Assembly: GCA_905182995.1 (NCBI GenBank) | Contig: CAJJDP010000010.1 | Span: 186,001-250,000 of the forward strand | Source: Paramecium octaurelia | Taxonomy: Eukaryota; Ciliophora; Oligohymenophorea; Peniculida; Parameciidae | Length of the DNA: 64,000 nt | Direction: 5' to 3' | Part shown: one piece after another, positions 34,922-46,827 of the stretch | How positions within the stretch are numbered: the stretch's first letter is position 1 | Layout: each line of letters starts with the position of its first letter | Translations under genes and position numbers: made by a program | Notes under the pieces: generated by a model | What the model saw: only the letters and a program-made list of their open reading frames with translations | What the model was told of the DNA's origin: nothing | Databases searched by the model: none

Positions 34922-36346
34922 TCATAGCAATGGGACCTAAATTGAATAAATTAAATTTATTTACTAATTAACATCTAATGATTTGTTATCCATACTTTTT
35001 TCTAGGGTTGGAAAGGTGTATTTGGGCCCATCATTAATATTTCTTGAAATATTGTATCTTCCAGGTCCAACCAGACTAGTTTCTTAAGGTTTGTCATATT
35101 TCCCAGCTATATGATAACTTGGTCCCTTATTTGATGAAATTGATATGTTAGGATTGTACTTTCCAGGACCCTAGAATATCAATTTTACAATTTACAGGAG
35201 TATTATCCAAAGAGCTAAAATCCTTTGATGCTTTTGAAATGATTGGGCCATTTCTTCGAATTTTTGAGTCCACCATATATGCTCCAGGGCCAGGAGTTTT
35301 TTCATTTGGAATAATTGACTATCTAACCGCACTTCCAAAACTAAAATGCTATTTATCCATATGAACCTAGCATGTCTAGTAGGATATTTGTATTTTTAAA
35401 CATCATAATCTAATGGAGATGGACCAAACTTAAGTAAATTTTGACTGCTTCTTTGAGAAGTACCAATTCTTATTTTAAACAAATTATTTGTACTTGACTC
35501 CTTTTATTTTTTTCTATTTTATTTCACTTTCTTCGTATTCAACAAATGATTTTAATTTGTAACTACCAGGACCTGGAACATTAGATTTTTCTATGTGTTG
35601 ATTTCCTTTAACTCCAAATGTTATTCCTTATTGTTTAGGCAAACTCAAATCAAATGCTCCTGGACCAGGTCCGTTTTGACTTAATTCAAAACTTCTCTAT
35701 GATTTTGGAAATCTGTTAGAAATTATAGTATACTTGATGTTAGTAGAAAATTTAGGTATTTCAACGTCATATTATCCTGGTCCTGGAGTACTTTATGTTA
35801 AATTATTGGCTCTCTTGCTTGTTGTCAATCCCTTATTTTATGGTTAATGAGTATGATAATGTTTAAGATCATAAGTTCCTGGGCCAGGATTGTAGAGTAT
35901 CTGATTACCGATAGAATCAAATTTGCTTTGAAATGTAAATGCGGGAGCCTTTTTTTAATCAGTCCAATTATATGATCCAGGACCAATTTCTAATCCTTTC
36001 TTTTAGTGATCTTAGGCAGTTGTAAAAACAGCTGAAGGGGAATTTTAGGTAATTGTCTAATTAAGTTATATTAGTGAAGACCTAAAATTTAAGATCATAT
36101 GCTCCTGGGTCTGGTGCTATACTAGTTGAGTATAAGGGTTTTCTATTGGATTTAGAAAATCTGAACCCAATAGGTTTATCAATTGGATTAATAGAGTAGT
36201 GATTTGGACTATGTGAATAGCATACATTACCCTGGGTATGGATTAGTTTAGTAAATGGCAGCTAAGATATAGAGATAGATTATACATTCATATCGTTTAC
36301 CAATAGTAAATGCTCCTGAAAATGGGGAATTGGGGCCGTGAATCAT
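34922..36346 (-). CDS. SHIPPO/ODF3-type PGPG-repeat protein (axonemal)
   Basis: A 425-aa protein assembled from seven exons; six introns of 22-26 nt at 36262-36285, 36209-36230, 36057-36081, 35469-35493, 35341-35366 and 35171-35195 all fit exactly and keep the frame. It consists of repeated 'PGPGxY/F' units: PYPGPNHYS, APDPGAYDL, IGPGSYNW, NPGPGTYDL, TPGPGQYDV, NGPGPGAFDL, VPGPGSYKL, TPGPGAYMV, TPGPGKYNP, VGPGRYNI. These STPGR/SHIPPO repeats occur in ODF3 (CIMAP) proteins, which line or stabilise ciliary microtubules. Spacing of about 30-45 residues between units is typical. An axonemal or basal-body location is family-based inference. Confidence 0.9.
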
Positions 36347-36366
36347 TAACAATACAATAAAAATAA

Positions 36367-37028
36367 TCAAATGTCAAGACTTAATATATTTACATACTAT
36401 TTTAATGCTCCTAAATGTCTTCTTTACTTTTTATGATTGTTAACTAATATTGAATCTATGTTTGATAATGTGGATTTCTCTTCATGACAAGTATTCAACA
36501 ATTTTGAGATTTTACTATCACTAGTTTCATTGTGACACTTTACTAAATCAAAAGATTGATTTAACCGAGGTAATTTTAAAGATTATTTACTATAGTCAAT
36601 AGTGGAGTAATCTATAGTCTAATCTTCATTGGTGATCAGATTTTTAAATCTTCTGTTTTGTATAATTTCTGTAAATAATCCAGGTTCATATTCTTAACTA
36701 TTTTAATAAAAACTGTATACTTTTTAAATGTTCTCTATTCTAACTTTTAGAGAATCTTTTTAATCGCATCCTAATGAGGATTCTTAATTTCATATTACAA
36801 CAATTTGTTTTTGTTTCTAGCTTATGAATCGATATGTTTGTCAATCAAATTCTCGTATTTTTAACAACTATTGAATTTTATAACATTAGTATATCTCTTA
36901 GAACCATACATCAAACGAGCTGCAGGTTTAAATGGGTTTTTTGCAAAGACTGGTACTAGTTTTTATTTATTATTGATTTATTTTTCCATTTTCTTAAGAA
37001 ACCCTTTATGCTCTAAATCAGGCAGCAT
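36367..37028 (-). CDS. Unidentified 212-aa basic protein
   Basis: One 23-nt intron (36698-36720) restores a single frame of 212 aa. It starts MLPDLEHKGFLKKMEKQ and is Lys/Asn-rich with predicted helices (LLQYEIKNPHQDAIKKIL) and a Ser/Thr/Asp-rich C-terminal third. No domain or membrane segment. Its start lies only 29 bp from the divergent CTFxP-repeat gene, suggesting shared control. Confidence 0.75.
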
Positions 37029-37057
37029 TATTTTATATATTTAATTCAAAATTCGTT
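37029..37057. promoter_or_regulatory. 29-bp divergent promoter
   Basis: Only 29 bp, nearly all A/T, separate the start codons of the 212-aa protein (minus) and the CTFxP protein (plus). Both promoters must be overlapping or extend into coding sequence. Confidence 0.5.
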
Positions 37058-40000
37058 ATGATGATTGAATAATAGTCTCCCCAATATTGGGATGATTTGA
37101 TTTTGAGTAGTAGTAAAAAAGAGTCTAAGATGTAAAGTCAAACACTTGAATTAACTGCCTAAAAACTTTAATAATAATTAGAAAAGAATAAAGAATTTAA
37201 TCATGAATATATGATGAGAATACAAAGAAGTTAGTCTGATCATCGAGATCAATATATTTCTGAACCTCATGAGGAGTAATAAGATGATGAAGGCGAGTAA
37301 TAGAAAACTTATTTGAATAAATTGATGGAAGAATTTAATTCAACTTACAGTCCAAAAGTTAAAAGACCCTGTTGTTAACCTAAATCTTATGATATGCCAA
37401 AATAACAATAACAAAAAGTATTGAGCTACTCAAAAGAGGAAGTTTGGCATAGACTTTTGGAAGATAAGAGAATTTAATTAGAATAGAGGGAAAATGAAAA
37501 AAGAAAATACATAGATGAATTGGTAGACTAACATTGTACTTTTAAACCAATAATTAGTGATATTGCATCAAGAAGAAGCACAGATTAGCCAGTGGCTGAC
37601 CGATTATATTAGGATGGTATTGAATAAAAAAAAAGAAAAGAATAATTAAAATTTGATCATATTAATTCAGAATAGTTTTCTTTTAAGCCGGATATTAGTT
37701 AAATTAGTAATGTATTAAAAGGTGAAAAATAATTCATGAAACCATTATATGAAAGAATCGATGAAGTCATGAAGAAAAAATAAGAAGAATTATTATTAAA
37801 ACAATAGGAATTGTAACAATAATCTGATTTAACATACTAACCTAAAATTTCATAAAGATCAATATTTATAGCAGAACAAAAATAAACATCAAAATCTGTT
37901 GTTGAAAGATTAATGGAGGATGCAGCTATTAAATTGTAAAGAAAAATAAATTAAAAGAATGAAATACCAGAAAAAGATGAATGCACTTTCAACCCATAAA
38001 TCAATCCAACAACTAAACCTGTATAATAAATTAATTAAATTTGTTAAACTTAATATTTGATGGCGGATTTTATGAGAGAAAAAAAGGAAAAACTTATCTA
38101 AGAATTTATCAAAAATTCTGATGTCACTTTCAAACCTTAAATTAATAAAACAAGTGAATTGATTATGGAAAGCAATGAAGAGAGACTTTAAGAGAATATG
38201 TCTGATAAGATTAATCGTCTTGGAGTTAGAGATTATGAAAAAAATAAAATTCTAAAAGATCAAATTTAATAAGTATATTATCAATAATTCTCCTTCAAAC
38301 CTTAAATTAATAACATTTCCTCTATTATTGCATAAAAACGATCTTTAGATGATCTAGCTTACAATCCAGAAAAACAGGAAAATTTAAATCGGCTGAAAGA
38401 AGTAATTTATTTCATTAAATCAATAGGAATAAGAATCAAAGCAATCTTTTAGTTACTATCCCTAAACCAAAAAATCACAGCAATATTAGCATGTGAAATC
38501 AAAATATGATAAAAAGTTGATTAAATAAAATATGGAAATAGAAAAAGAGCTTAAAGAAAGAAAAATTCAAGATTTAAAAAAGTAACATAAATTATTTATC
38601 TAAGATAAATGCAGTATAAGGAGTTGAAAGAATGCACTTTTAAACCAATCACTAAATAATTTTAGAAAGATGAAGAACCCCTAAGTCAAAAAGTCAAAGG
38701 AGTTGACAATTTCTTTTAAAACAAAGAAAACATTAAGAAAAAAGCCTACCAACAAATGGAAAGAGAAAAAGAGCTGTTCCACTATGAATTAAAATATGAT
38801 TTTAAGAATCATTTAGAAAAAACCAAGCCAGAANGAAAATACATAGATGAATTGGTAGACTAACATTGTACTTTTAAACCAATAATTAGTGATATTGCAT
38901 CAAGAAGAAGCACAGATTAGCCAGTGGCTGACCGATTATATTAGGATGGTATTGAATAAAAAAAAAGAAAAGAATAATTAAAATTTGATCATATTAATTC
39001 AGAATAGTTTTCTTTTAAGCCGGATATTAGTTAAATTAGTAATGTATTAAAAGGTGAAAAATAATTCATGAAACCATTATATGAAAGAATCGATGAAGTC
39101 ATGAAGAAAAAATAAGAAGAATTATTATTAAAACAATAGGAATTGTAACAATAATCTGATTTAACATACTAACCTAAAATTTCATAAAGATCAATATTTA
39201 TAGCAGAACAAAAATAAACATCAAAATCTGTTGTTGAAAGATTAATGGAGGATGCAGCTATTAAATTGTAAAGAAAAATAAATTAAAAGAATGAAATACC
39301 AGAAAAAGATGAATGCACTTTCAACCCATAAATCAATCCAACAACTAAACCTGTATAATAAATTAATTAAATTTGTTAAACTTAATATTTGATGGCGGAT
39401 TTTATGAGAGAAAAAAAGGAAAAACTTATCTAAGAATTTATCAAAAATTCTGATGTCACTTTCAAACCTTAAATTAATAAAACAAGTGAATTGATTATGG
39501 AAAGCAATGAAGAGAGACTTTAAGAGAATATGTCTGATAAGATTAATCGTCTTGGAGTTAGAGATTATGAAAAAAATAAAATTCTAAAAGATCAAATTTA
39601 ATAAGTATATTATCAATAATTCTCCTTCAAACCTTAAATTAATAACATTTCCTCTATTATTGCATAAAAACGATCTTTAGATGATCTAGCTTACAATCCA
39701 GAAAAACAGGAAAATTTAAATCGGCTGAAAGAAGTAATTTATTTCATTAAATCAATAGGAATAAGAATCAAAGCAATCTTTTAGTTACTATCCCTAAACC
39801 AAAAAATCACAGCAATATTAGCATGTGAAATCAAAATATGATAAAAAGTTGATTAAATAAAATATGGAAATAGAAAAAGAGCTTAAAGAAAGAAAAATTC
39901 AAGATTTAAAAAAGTAACATAAATTATTTATCTAAGATAAATGCAGTATAAGGAGTTGAAAGAATGCACTTTTAAACCAATCACTAAATAATTTTAGAAA

Positions 40001-40288
40001 GATGAAGAACCCCTAAGTCAAAAAGTCAAAGGAGTTGACAATTTCTTTTAAAACAAAGAAAACATTAAGAAAAAAGCCTACCAACAAATGGAAAGAGAAA
40101 AAGAGCTGTTCCACTATGAATTAAAATATGATTTTAAGAATCATTTAGAAAAAACCAAGCCAGAACCTTTTAATATTTCTTAACAAAATAATATGAATAA
40201 GAGACAATTGGAGGAAGAAGCAATATAAAAAGAAAGAGAATAATGTACTTTTCAACCAAAAATCAATCAAAAATATGTTTTTTCTTGA
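37058..40288 (+). CDS. CTFxPxI-repeat coiled-coil protein (contig overlap inside)
   Basis: With the duplicated block counted once (37058-38833 joined to 40166-40288) and two introns removed (38402-38426 and 38582-38604; same in the second copy at 39734-39758 and 39914-39936), the frame is 616 aa. It is mostly charged, Lys/Glu/Gln-rich helix interrupted every 40-80 residues by a short motif: YSPKVKRP, HCTFKPIISD, FSFKPDISQ, LTYQPKIS, ECTFNPQINPT, VTFKPQINKTS, FSFKPQINNIS, ECTFKPITKQ, QCTFQPKINQK. The same motif occurs in the EF-hand protein at 23421-25025. I know of no named domain for it. Periodic motif plus coiled coil suggests a filament or microtubule-associated protein; this is inference. 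Confidence 0.82.
37503..40165. repeat. Duplicated contig overlap around n at 38834
   Basis: 37503-38833 recurs as 38835-40165 (1331 bases, offset 1332). It lies inside the CTFxP gene, so a naive gene model would double most of the protein; merging the overlap gives an intact frame, which supports the artefact reading. Confidence 0.92.
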
Positions 40289-40590
40289 GAATATTTATTT
40301 AAATTACTAGAATACATTATTTGTAGTATCCTTTTTAATAACTCTATTTTAGGTATATATCAACAATTTCAATTCACTAAATGCTCTATATATTTGAATG
40401 TTCTGTTAATAATTAATCTAAATTGCTATATCTTTAATTGCAGTTCAATGAAAATCAATAAGTATTTGATAATTAAATTAATTAATAATACTATAAAATT
40501 TGTTTATGTGATGACGAACTTTCTTATTAAAAGGATTTGATTTATGAATTCAAATCAAAGAAATATCTTATTTTTCAATTATAATATAAA
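40289..40590. other. Intergenic, AT-rich
   Basis: Same-strand spacer of about 300 bp between the CTFxP gene and the cyclase gene. No feature seen. Confidence 0.55.
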
Positions 40591-43500
40591 ATGATGGATT
40601 CTGATCGAATGTCAGAAAGGTATTAAAATAATGGACACAACAACAATATTTTTCGTGATACAGAATAAAACTTCCTTCCACTTCAAGTTGTTGATAATTT
40701 TAATAAATAGTTAGCTGAGGTTAAGCAAGTACATTTGCAATTTTATTAGGAACCAATCGAATAACAAGTTGTAGATTAACCAATTAATTCAGAACTATAA
40801 AGAGGGAATATGGCTTAATTGGTAATATATATCAATATTTGTAGTTTACAGACAAGCCTCTATGTTTACCTATTGTTTAAAAAAAATTGAGTAGTCTAGA
40901 TTAAGAAAATGATGAAGTTGACGAAATTTCGTAGAAAAAGAATCGATAAATGAGTTCATAAAATATGGAATCAGGTTCAGATGGTAGATCAAGTCAAAAT
41001 AAATCAGGGCAACAAAGACAATTTAGTATGTGATTTTGTAGTATGTTTATAGTGGCTAAAAAAACGATAAGAAGAATGAATAGTAAAATAAAGGCCAGAC
41101 AATCAGTGATATTGCCTAGAGCCTTAACTACAAGCATTACCACTAGAATTTCCCATTTTGTTGAAAGTCTTCCTTTTTCAATTTTAATGGCAATAGTCAC
41201 TCTTTATGCTTTATTCGGAGATGATATAAGAGTCCTAACTGTGAATAAAGATGGTGATGACGCATTCTTTGTTTTAACCATAATTTGTATGGTTTGCTTT
41301 ATCTTAGAAATTGTTTTTACGTGTGTTTGCAAACATGAATATATTTGCAATGTATAATGACATTTATAACTATAGTTTTACTTTTGGTTAGATGTGATAT
41401 CAACAGCAACCATGTTTTTGGATATTGGATGGATAACTGATGAATGGTACTCCGGGGACGTAACAAATGCTTCTTCGATTAAAACAATTGGTTCTGCCTC
41501 CAAAGTTGCAAGAAAGGCTGCAAGAGTCATAAGAGTCATAAGATTAGTAAGACTGGTGAAATTGTATAAACATGCGAGATAATAAATATAGAAGCAATAA
41601 TAAAAGGCACTTCTAAGATAGTTATTAAGATAGGCTCAATTATCTTAAGAGGAAAAGATGAAAAAATAATAATAATAGTAATAAATGATTTAAGAGTCTT
41701 AATAGTAACAATCATAACTATAAATCTAATAAAGGATTCATCAGTAATCTTAATAATATTTGTCTTAATCTTAAAATCCTCACTAACGTATTATTTAATT
41801 ATTATATATTAGCCAATAATGAGGAAGAATAAGCATTACAAATTCAAAGCCAACAAAATATGATAGGAAGTGGCAAAATTAAGAACAACCAATTAAATTA
41901 AAGTCAAATGAGTGGAAATTCAGTTCCTCCAAATCAACAAATATAAAAACCAATTTCAAGTTAGGATGGAAGTGAAGGATCTAATAATCAATTCAGTAAA
42001 TCTCCTGGCAAATCAACTCCTGGAAAGTCTGGTTAACAAACTAATTCCTAAGGGGAGAGTTCAATGACTGGAGAGATTGACTCAAAAGAATCAAATGTTG
42101 GTTAATAATTATCAGATCTAGTGATGAGGAGAGTTATCACTATCATTTTAGCAGTTTTGATTAGTATTCCGTTGATCAGCTTTGACACCTATTAAGAGAA
42201 AATCAATAGTTATGATTCAGGAATCTTTAGAATTTCATAATTTAAGGATAAATAAAATGTGAAAGAGATACTCATTAAATAATATGCTGAATTCCATTAA
42301 GGATAAATCTATCCTATACAAGCAGTACACATTTTAGTTAATGGTTCTTGGGTTAATTATAATTACTAGAAATACCCAGATTATTTTGAATATACAGCTT
42401 TATCTCCAGATCAATACAGATTTACAGATCTTTAATATTACATTCAGACTTCTTAAAATGGAACACTATTGGCCTATTCTGCTGCAGATCTGGTTTCTTA
42501 TAATTAGACTAACTCAATCCTATCTATATTTTAAACCATTTTTGTATGTATTGTTCTAGCTTTGAGTGCGTTACTCTTCAACAAAGACGTTGAGGATTTA
42601 GTAATTGAACCTATTGAAACTATGATGAAGTAAATAGAATTGATTGCAGCCAATCCCTTAGAGGCAGTGAACATTGAAGAATAAGAAGATTTAGTAATTG
42701 AAGAACTAGAAAAAAGTCAAGATCACAAAAAATTAAAAGAAAAGGAAATTGAGAGAACTATGGAAACCTATATATTATAACGTTTAATTATGAAAGTAGG
42801 TGCCTTATTGGCAGTAGGTTTTGGAGAAGCAGGATCTGAAATTATAGCAGAAAATATCAAAAAGGGGGGTGGTGTTGATCCTATGATCCCAGGAAAAAAG
42901 ATAATGGCAATCTTTGGATTCTGCGATATCAGAAATTTCACAGATGCAACTGAGGTCTTACAATAAGAAGTAATGGTATTTGTGAACGAAATTGCAGAAA
43001 TTGTTCATTCAGCTGTCAATAGTTTTAGTGGGTCAGCTAATAAAAACATAGGAGATGCTTTTCTTTTAGTTTGGAAATATGATTAATTTGATTATCATCC
43101 TGATCCAAGTAATCCTTAAAAACTACTGTTAAGAGATACTAAATTAATCAAATAAAAAGGAGACATGGCAGTTTTAGCTTTTCTCAAAATTATTACTTCA
43201 GTTTCAATCTCCAAAAAATTAGAAAAATATAAAAAACATCCTGGTTTGAATGCAAGAATGAAGGACTATTCGGTAAAAATGGGATTTGGTTTACATATGG
43301 GCTGGGGAATTGAAGGAGCTATAGGTTCATCTTTCAAGATTGATGCTTCTTACTTAAGTCCAAATGTAAATATGGCCTCCAGATTAGAAGCAGCTACTAA
43401 ATAATTTGGTTCAATTATATTGATTAGTGGTATTTTTAGAGAACATCTAACCGAAGCTTGTCAGAAATAATTACGACTCATTGATATTGTTACTGTCAAA

Positions 43501-44004
43501 GGTAGCATCGAACCTATGAGTAAAAATAATTTCTATATCTAGAAATTTACACCATTGATTTATCTATAAAAAGTTTATTGAAAGGAATCAAAGAACCTAT
43601 TGATAAATATGACATCAGTAAATTAACATAAAGGGAAGCCAAAAAATATCGAGTTGTCTAAAGATACCAAAGAAATCAATTGATCAAGAAAGTCGAAAAT
43701 GATTAAATTCAGGTTGCTGATCTCTTTTAATCAGATTAAGAACTTGTTCTTGCAAGGGCTCCATTTAAGCCAGAATTCTATGAAACTTGGGATCAGGGAT
43801 TCTAATTTTATATTAATGGATAATGGGAGAAAGCTTTACCTATCTTCACTAAGACTCTTGTAATTAATTGTAATTATGTTTCTCTAGTCTATGATACCTG
43901 AACATAAAGATGGACCTTCGAATACTCTACTTGAAGTTCTACACTCTAATGGAAACAAAGCACCTAATTATTGGAAAGGCTATAGAGAACTGACAGAAAA
44001 ATGA
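40591..44004 (+). CDS. Voltage-sensor domain fused to class III nucleotide cyclase
   Basis: A 1087-aa membrane protein; introns at 40822-40844, 41026-41052, 41352-41375, 41788-41812, 43520-43542 and 43860-43887 keep one frame. After a disordered N-terminus come four helices, about residues 175-305: SILMAIVTLYALFG, VLTIICMVCFILEIVFTC, YFWLDVISTATMFLDIGW and an S4-like KVARKAARVIRVIRLVRLVK with Arg/Lys every third residue. No pore signature follows; instead a Gln/Ser-rich linker, a helix VITIILAVLISIPLISF (about 480), an extracellular domain, and a second helix (about 606-628). The cyclase domain (about 738-943) has MAIFGFCDIRNFT (metal Asp), NKNIGDAFLLVW and SPNVNMASRLEAATK. Class III cyclases make cAMP or cGMP. 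Voltage control of the enzyme is inference from architecture. Confidence 0.9.
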
Positions 44005-45281
44005 TATTCATATATATATGATTTATATAATAATATTCATTCATCTTCTCTTCAGCTTACAAATTTTATCTCTATGCCTTATAATGAAATTCTAGGTCCA
44101 ATCTGAGAAATACTATTGAATGATCAACTCAATCAATGCATTCGGGTATTTTAATTTAGTCTATTTAAGTAATAGAATATTGTTTTTGATTTTTGAGTTT
44201 CTTATTTTATATTATCACTACAATGGATGAAAGATCTAATTAGCATTTTTTTCCTAATTTTTCATCTTAAATTGTATTTTGCAATCAATGTAACTCTAGA
44301 ATGTTAGGTTTTATCAAATAAATAAGTAGTTTTAATATCATGTCACAAATTCCACAGATCTCATCATAAAAGATATACTATACTATCATTTTATGATCTG
44401 TTCATTATATATTATATGTTGAGGCTATCAAATATATTATTTTGTATTATATAAAATCATTTAAAATGAATCTAAGGATTAAGAAACTTCAATTAATTAA
44501 TAGTTACTTGTCAGGCATTAAATTTATGGAAGAAAATAAAATTTTACAGCATAGGATATCATATTGATTAAATTAAATCCTAATATTAATAAATATTAGT
44601 ATTTTATCAATTGATGATAATTTCACATTTTGTCACTATAAATTTGAAAAAAATTCTTAAGAATAATAAATTTCAATTTTTATATTTCTGTCAACAATTT
44701 TATTATTATTTAATTTAATAGAAATTAACATTAAAGTAGAGTTAATTTTATATCCTCAAATGACTAAAAAATTAAATGGCTCATCGTGAGTGATTTAAAT
44801 TGGAATAGTAAAACCAACCTCAACTGTCAAATTGTTTAATTATAGCAATAATCTAAGTTTTATTTAAAATAATAACACATAATTGGTATCTTAAAGTTAA
44901 ATAAATAGTGTTTTTTAATTTATAAGCATTAAAAAGTTTGAGACTAATACTTTAAATAATTAAATTCGCTTTAATCATAAAGTGAAGCACTTCCAGATTA
45001 AGGAATAAACTTTTAGTTTAATAGCTTTATTTTTATTTTTTGTTGACCTGTAAAGTGCAATTCTGTTATTGAAATTAAAGTGAATATACTCAATTACATT
45101 GATTGAAGATCAGATAAATATATTTAGAATTAAACTACAAAAAACTTTATTATTTGTCATGAAATTTGTTCTATTTGATGTCAAAGGTTAATGTTTGATC
45201 TAAATGATGATATACAATTTAACATATAAATTGAAAATCAGATAGAAATAAATAGAAATAAATTACTATTTATTTTATAAA
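44005..45281. other. Long AT-rich intergenic spacer
   Basis: Nearly 1.3 kb with no convincing frame, repeat array or RNA gene. The largest apparently empty unique spacer in the window. Confidence 0.5.
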
Positions 45282-46796
45282 ATGTTAGGATCAATGGGAT
45301 TTTTGCTATTCTGTATCTACATGATTGTTGAAGGTGTTTAAGATCAAGTTTTCCCATTAGATAATTTTTAGTTTAGATTAATAAAATGGATTGATTGTAA
45401 AACTAAAGAATAGGTTGGATTAGTAGATGTACAAGGATAACTGTAAATGAGCCTTCAAAAGGGATAGGGGATATGTTTAGACCAGAATTACTAATTACCT
45501 TTAGACGAAGACTCTGCATACAAATATACATTTATTTTTAATCGATCTCTAAATAGTGATTCATTATTCATTTTCATAGATTACAAGATGTACGATTTGA
45601 GTCAATAATTAACACCTTCACCTTTAATTTAAATTCAGCACTATCATTTTTTAACTTGTACTAATTCAATTGAGTTTTGGTTAAATTCAACTGCATCATT
45701 AAATTTAATTTTGTTTTTTATCACGAAAGTGTAAACAACTACCAAAGATCAAATACTTTTTGTAGGATCACTCCCTTAGTTAGACAACGAAGATAAATTT
45801 TATTTTGATTTCTCATCAAACTTTCAACTGATGCTCTAGAATCAAATTTTAGAATATAAGGCAAAATTACAAAAATCTTTTAATAGATAGTCTGCGTTGT
45901 ATTGGTTTAGATTATATTAAAATAAATTCCTTTTGCCTTTATAAATTTCAGAAATAGATACAAATACTATTTTAATATAAGGAAGCAAACGGATTTTGGA
46001 TAATAATGATAATAAATTAAATAATTTGCCTTTTCTAATAAAAGCTTAATACCAAATAACATAGTTTAACTTGATATCTTAACATTAATAGAATCTAGAA
46101 TTTGAAGCCATTATTTAGATTGATAATACTTTTTCATAATTAAATAGTGAAGATATATTATTAAAATAAAAGTTTAAGCCTACAAATTAATTTAGAATGC
46201 AAGTAGATGTTAATTAGATTATTAATAATACTATCGCTGTAATAGAGGTGCTACCAAAGGGTTAAGAATGTGTTCGAAATATCAATTTAAGTGAAGCAAA
46301 AATTAACATAAAAAATGAATAACAGGAAACAGTATTGGAGTGCTATTTGATTGAGAATGATAAAATTAAGAGTTGTATTAGATATGATGAAAGATATTGT
46401 TTATTTTATGTAGAATGGAAGTTTGAGAACAATATATAATATTCTTATGAATTGAGTGCAACATTAGTGAAGAATAATTTATAAGATCCCTTTGTTTTTT
46501 ATCAGACAGGCCTTGAGTATTTCCCAATTATAAATGATGAAGGAGAGAATTTCGGAGGATACTGGGTTGGATATATTCTGTTAATCAATCTATTGTTACC
46601 AATTTTAATGTTCTTATTTTGTGTCTTTTGCGTATTATCATTAAAAGTCTATCATCCATATATAATGTACATAATTGAATTGGATGAGATTTACTTTAAA
46701 TCTAAAAAAAGATAATAGTAAGAATCATAACAATCGATGTAATAGGACTAATCAAGTTATGAAGGAGGAAAACTAATTTAATAAAACTCAAGCTGA
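45282..46796 (+). CDS. Type I membrane protein, 504 aa, unidentified
   Basis: A single-exon 505-codon frame, unusual here for its lack of introns. N-terminal signal peptide MLGSMGFLLFCIYMIVEG, a large extracellular/lumenal region with scattered Cys (about eight) and many potential N-glycosylation sites (for example NSTAS), then a strong membrane helix YILLINLLLPILMFLFCVFCVL near residue 435 and a short Gln/Ser-rich cytoplasmic tail. No domain recognised. It could be a cell-surface or secretory-pathway receptor-like protein; no catalytic motif is visible. Confidence 0.8.
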
Positions 46797-46827
46797 TTAT
46801 GATTTTATATTTTTATTATAATTAACT

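Noticed and set aside
41043..41582. Two separate small membrane proteins
   Set aside because: They are exons of the voltage-sensor cyclase, joined by a 24-nt intron at 41352-41375.
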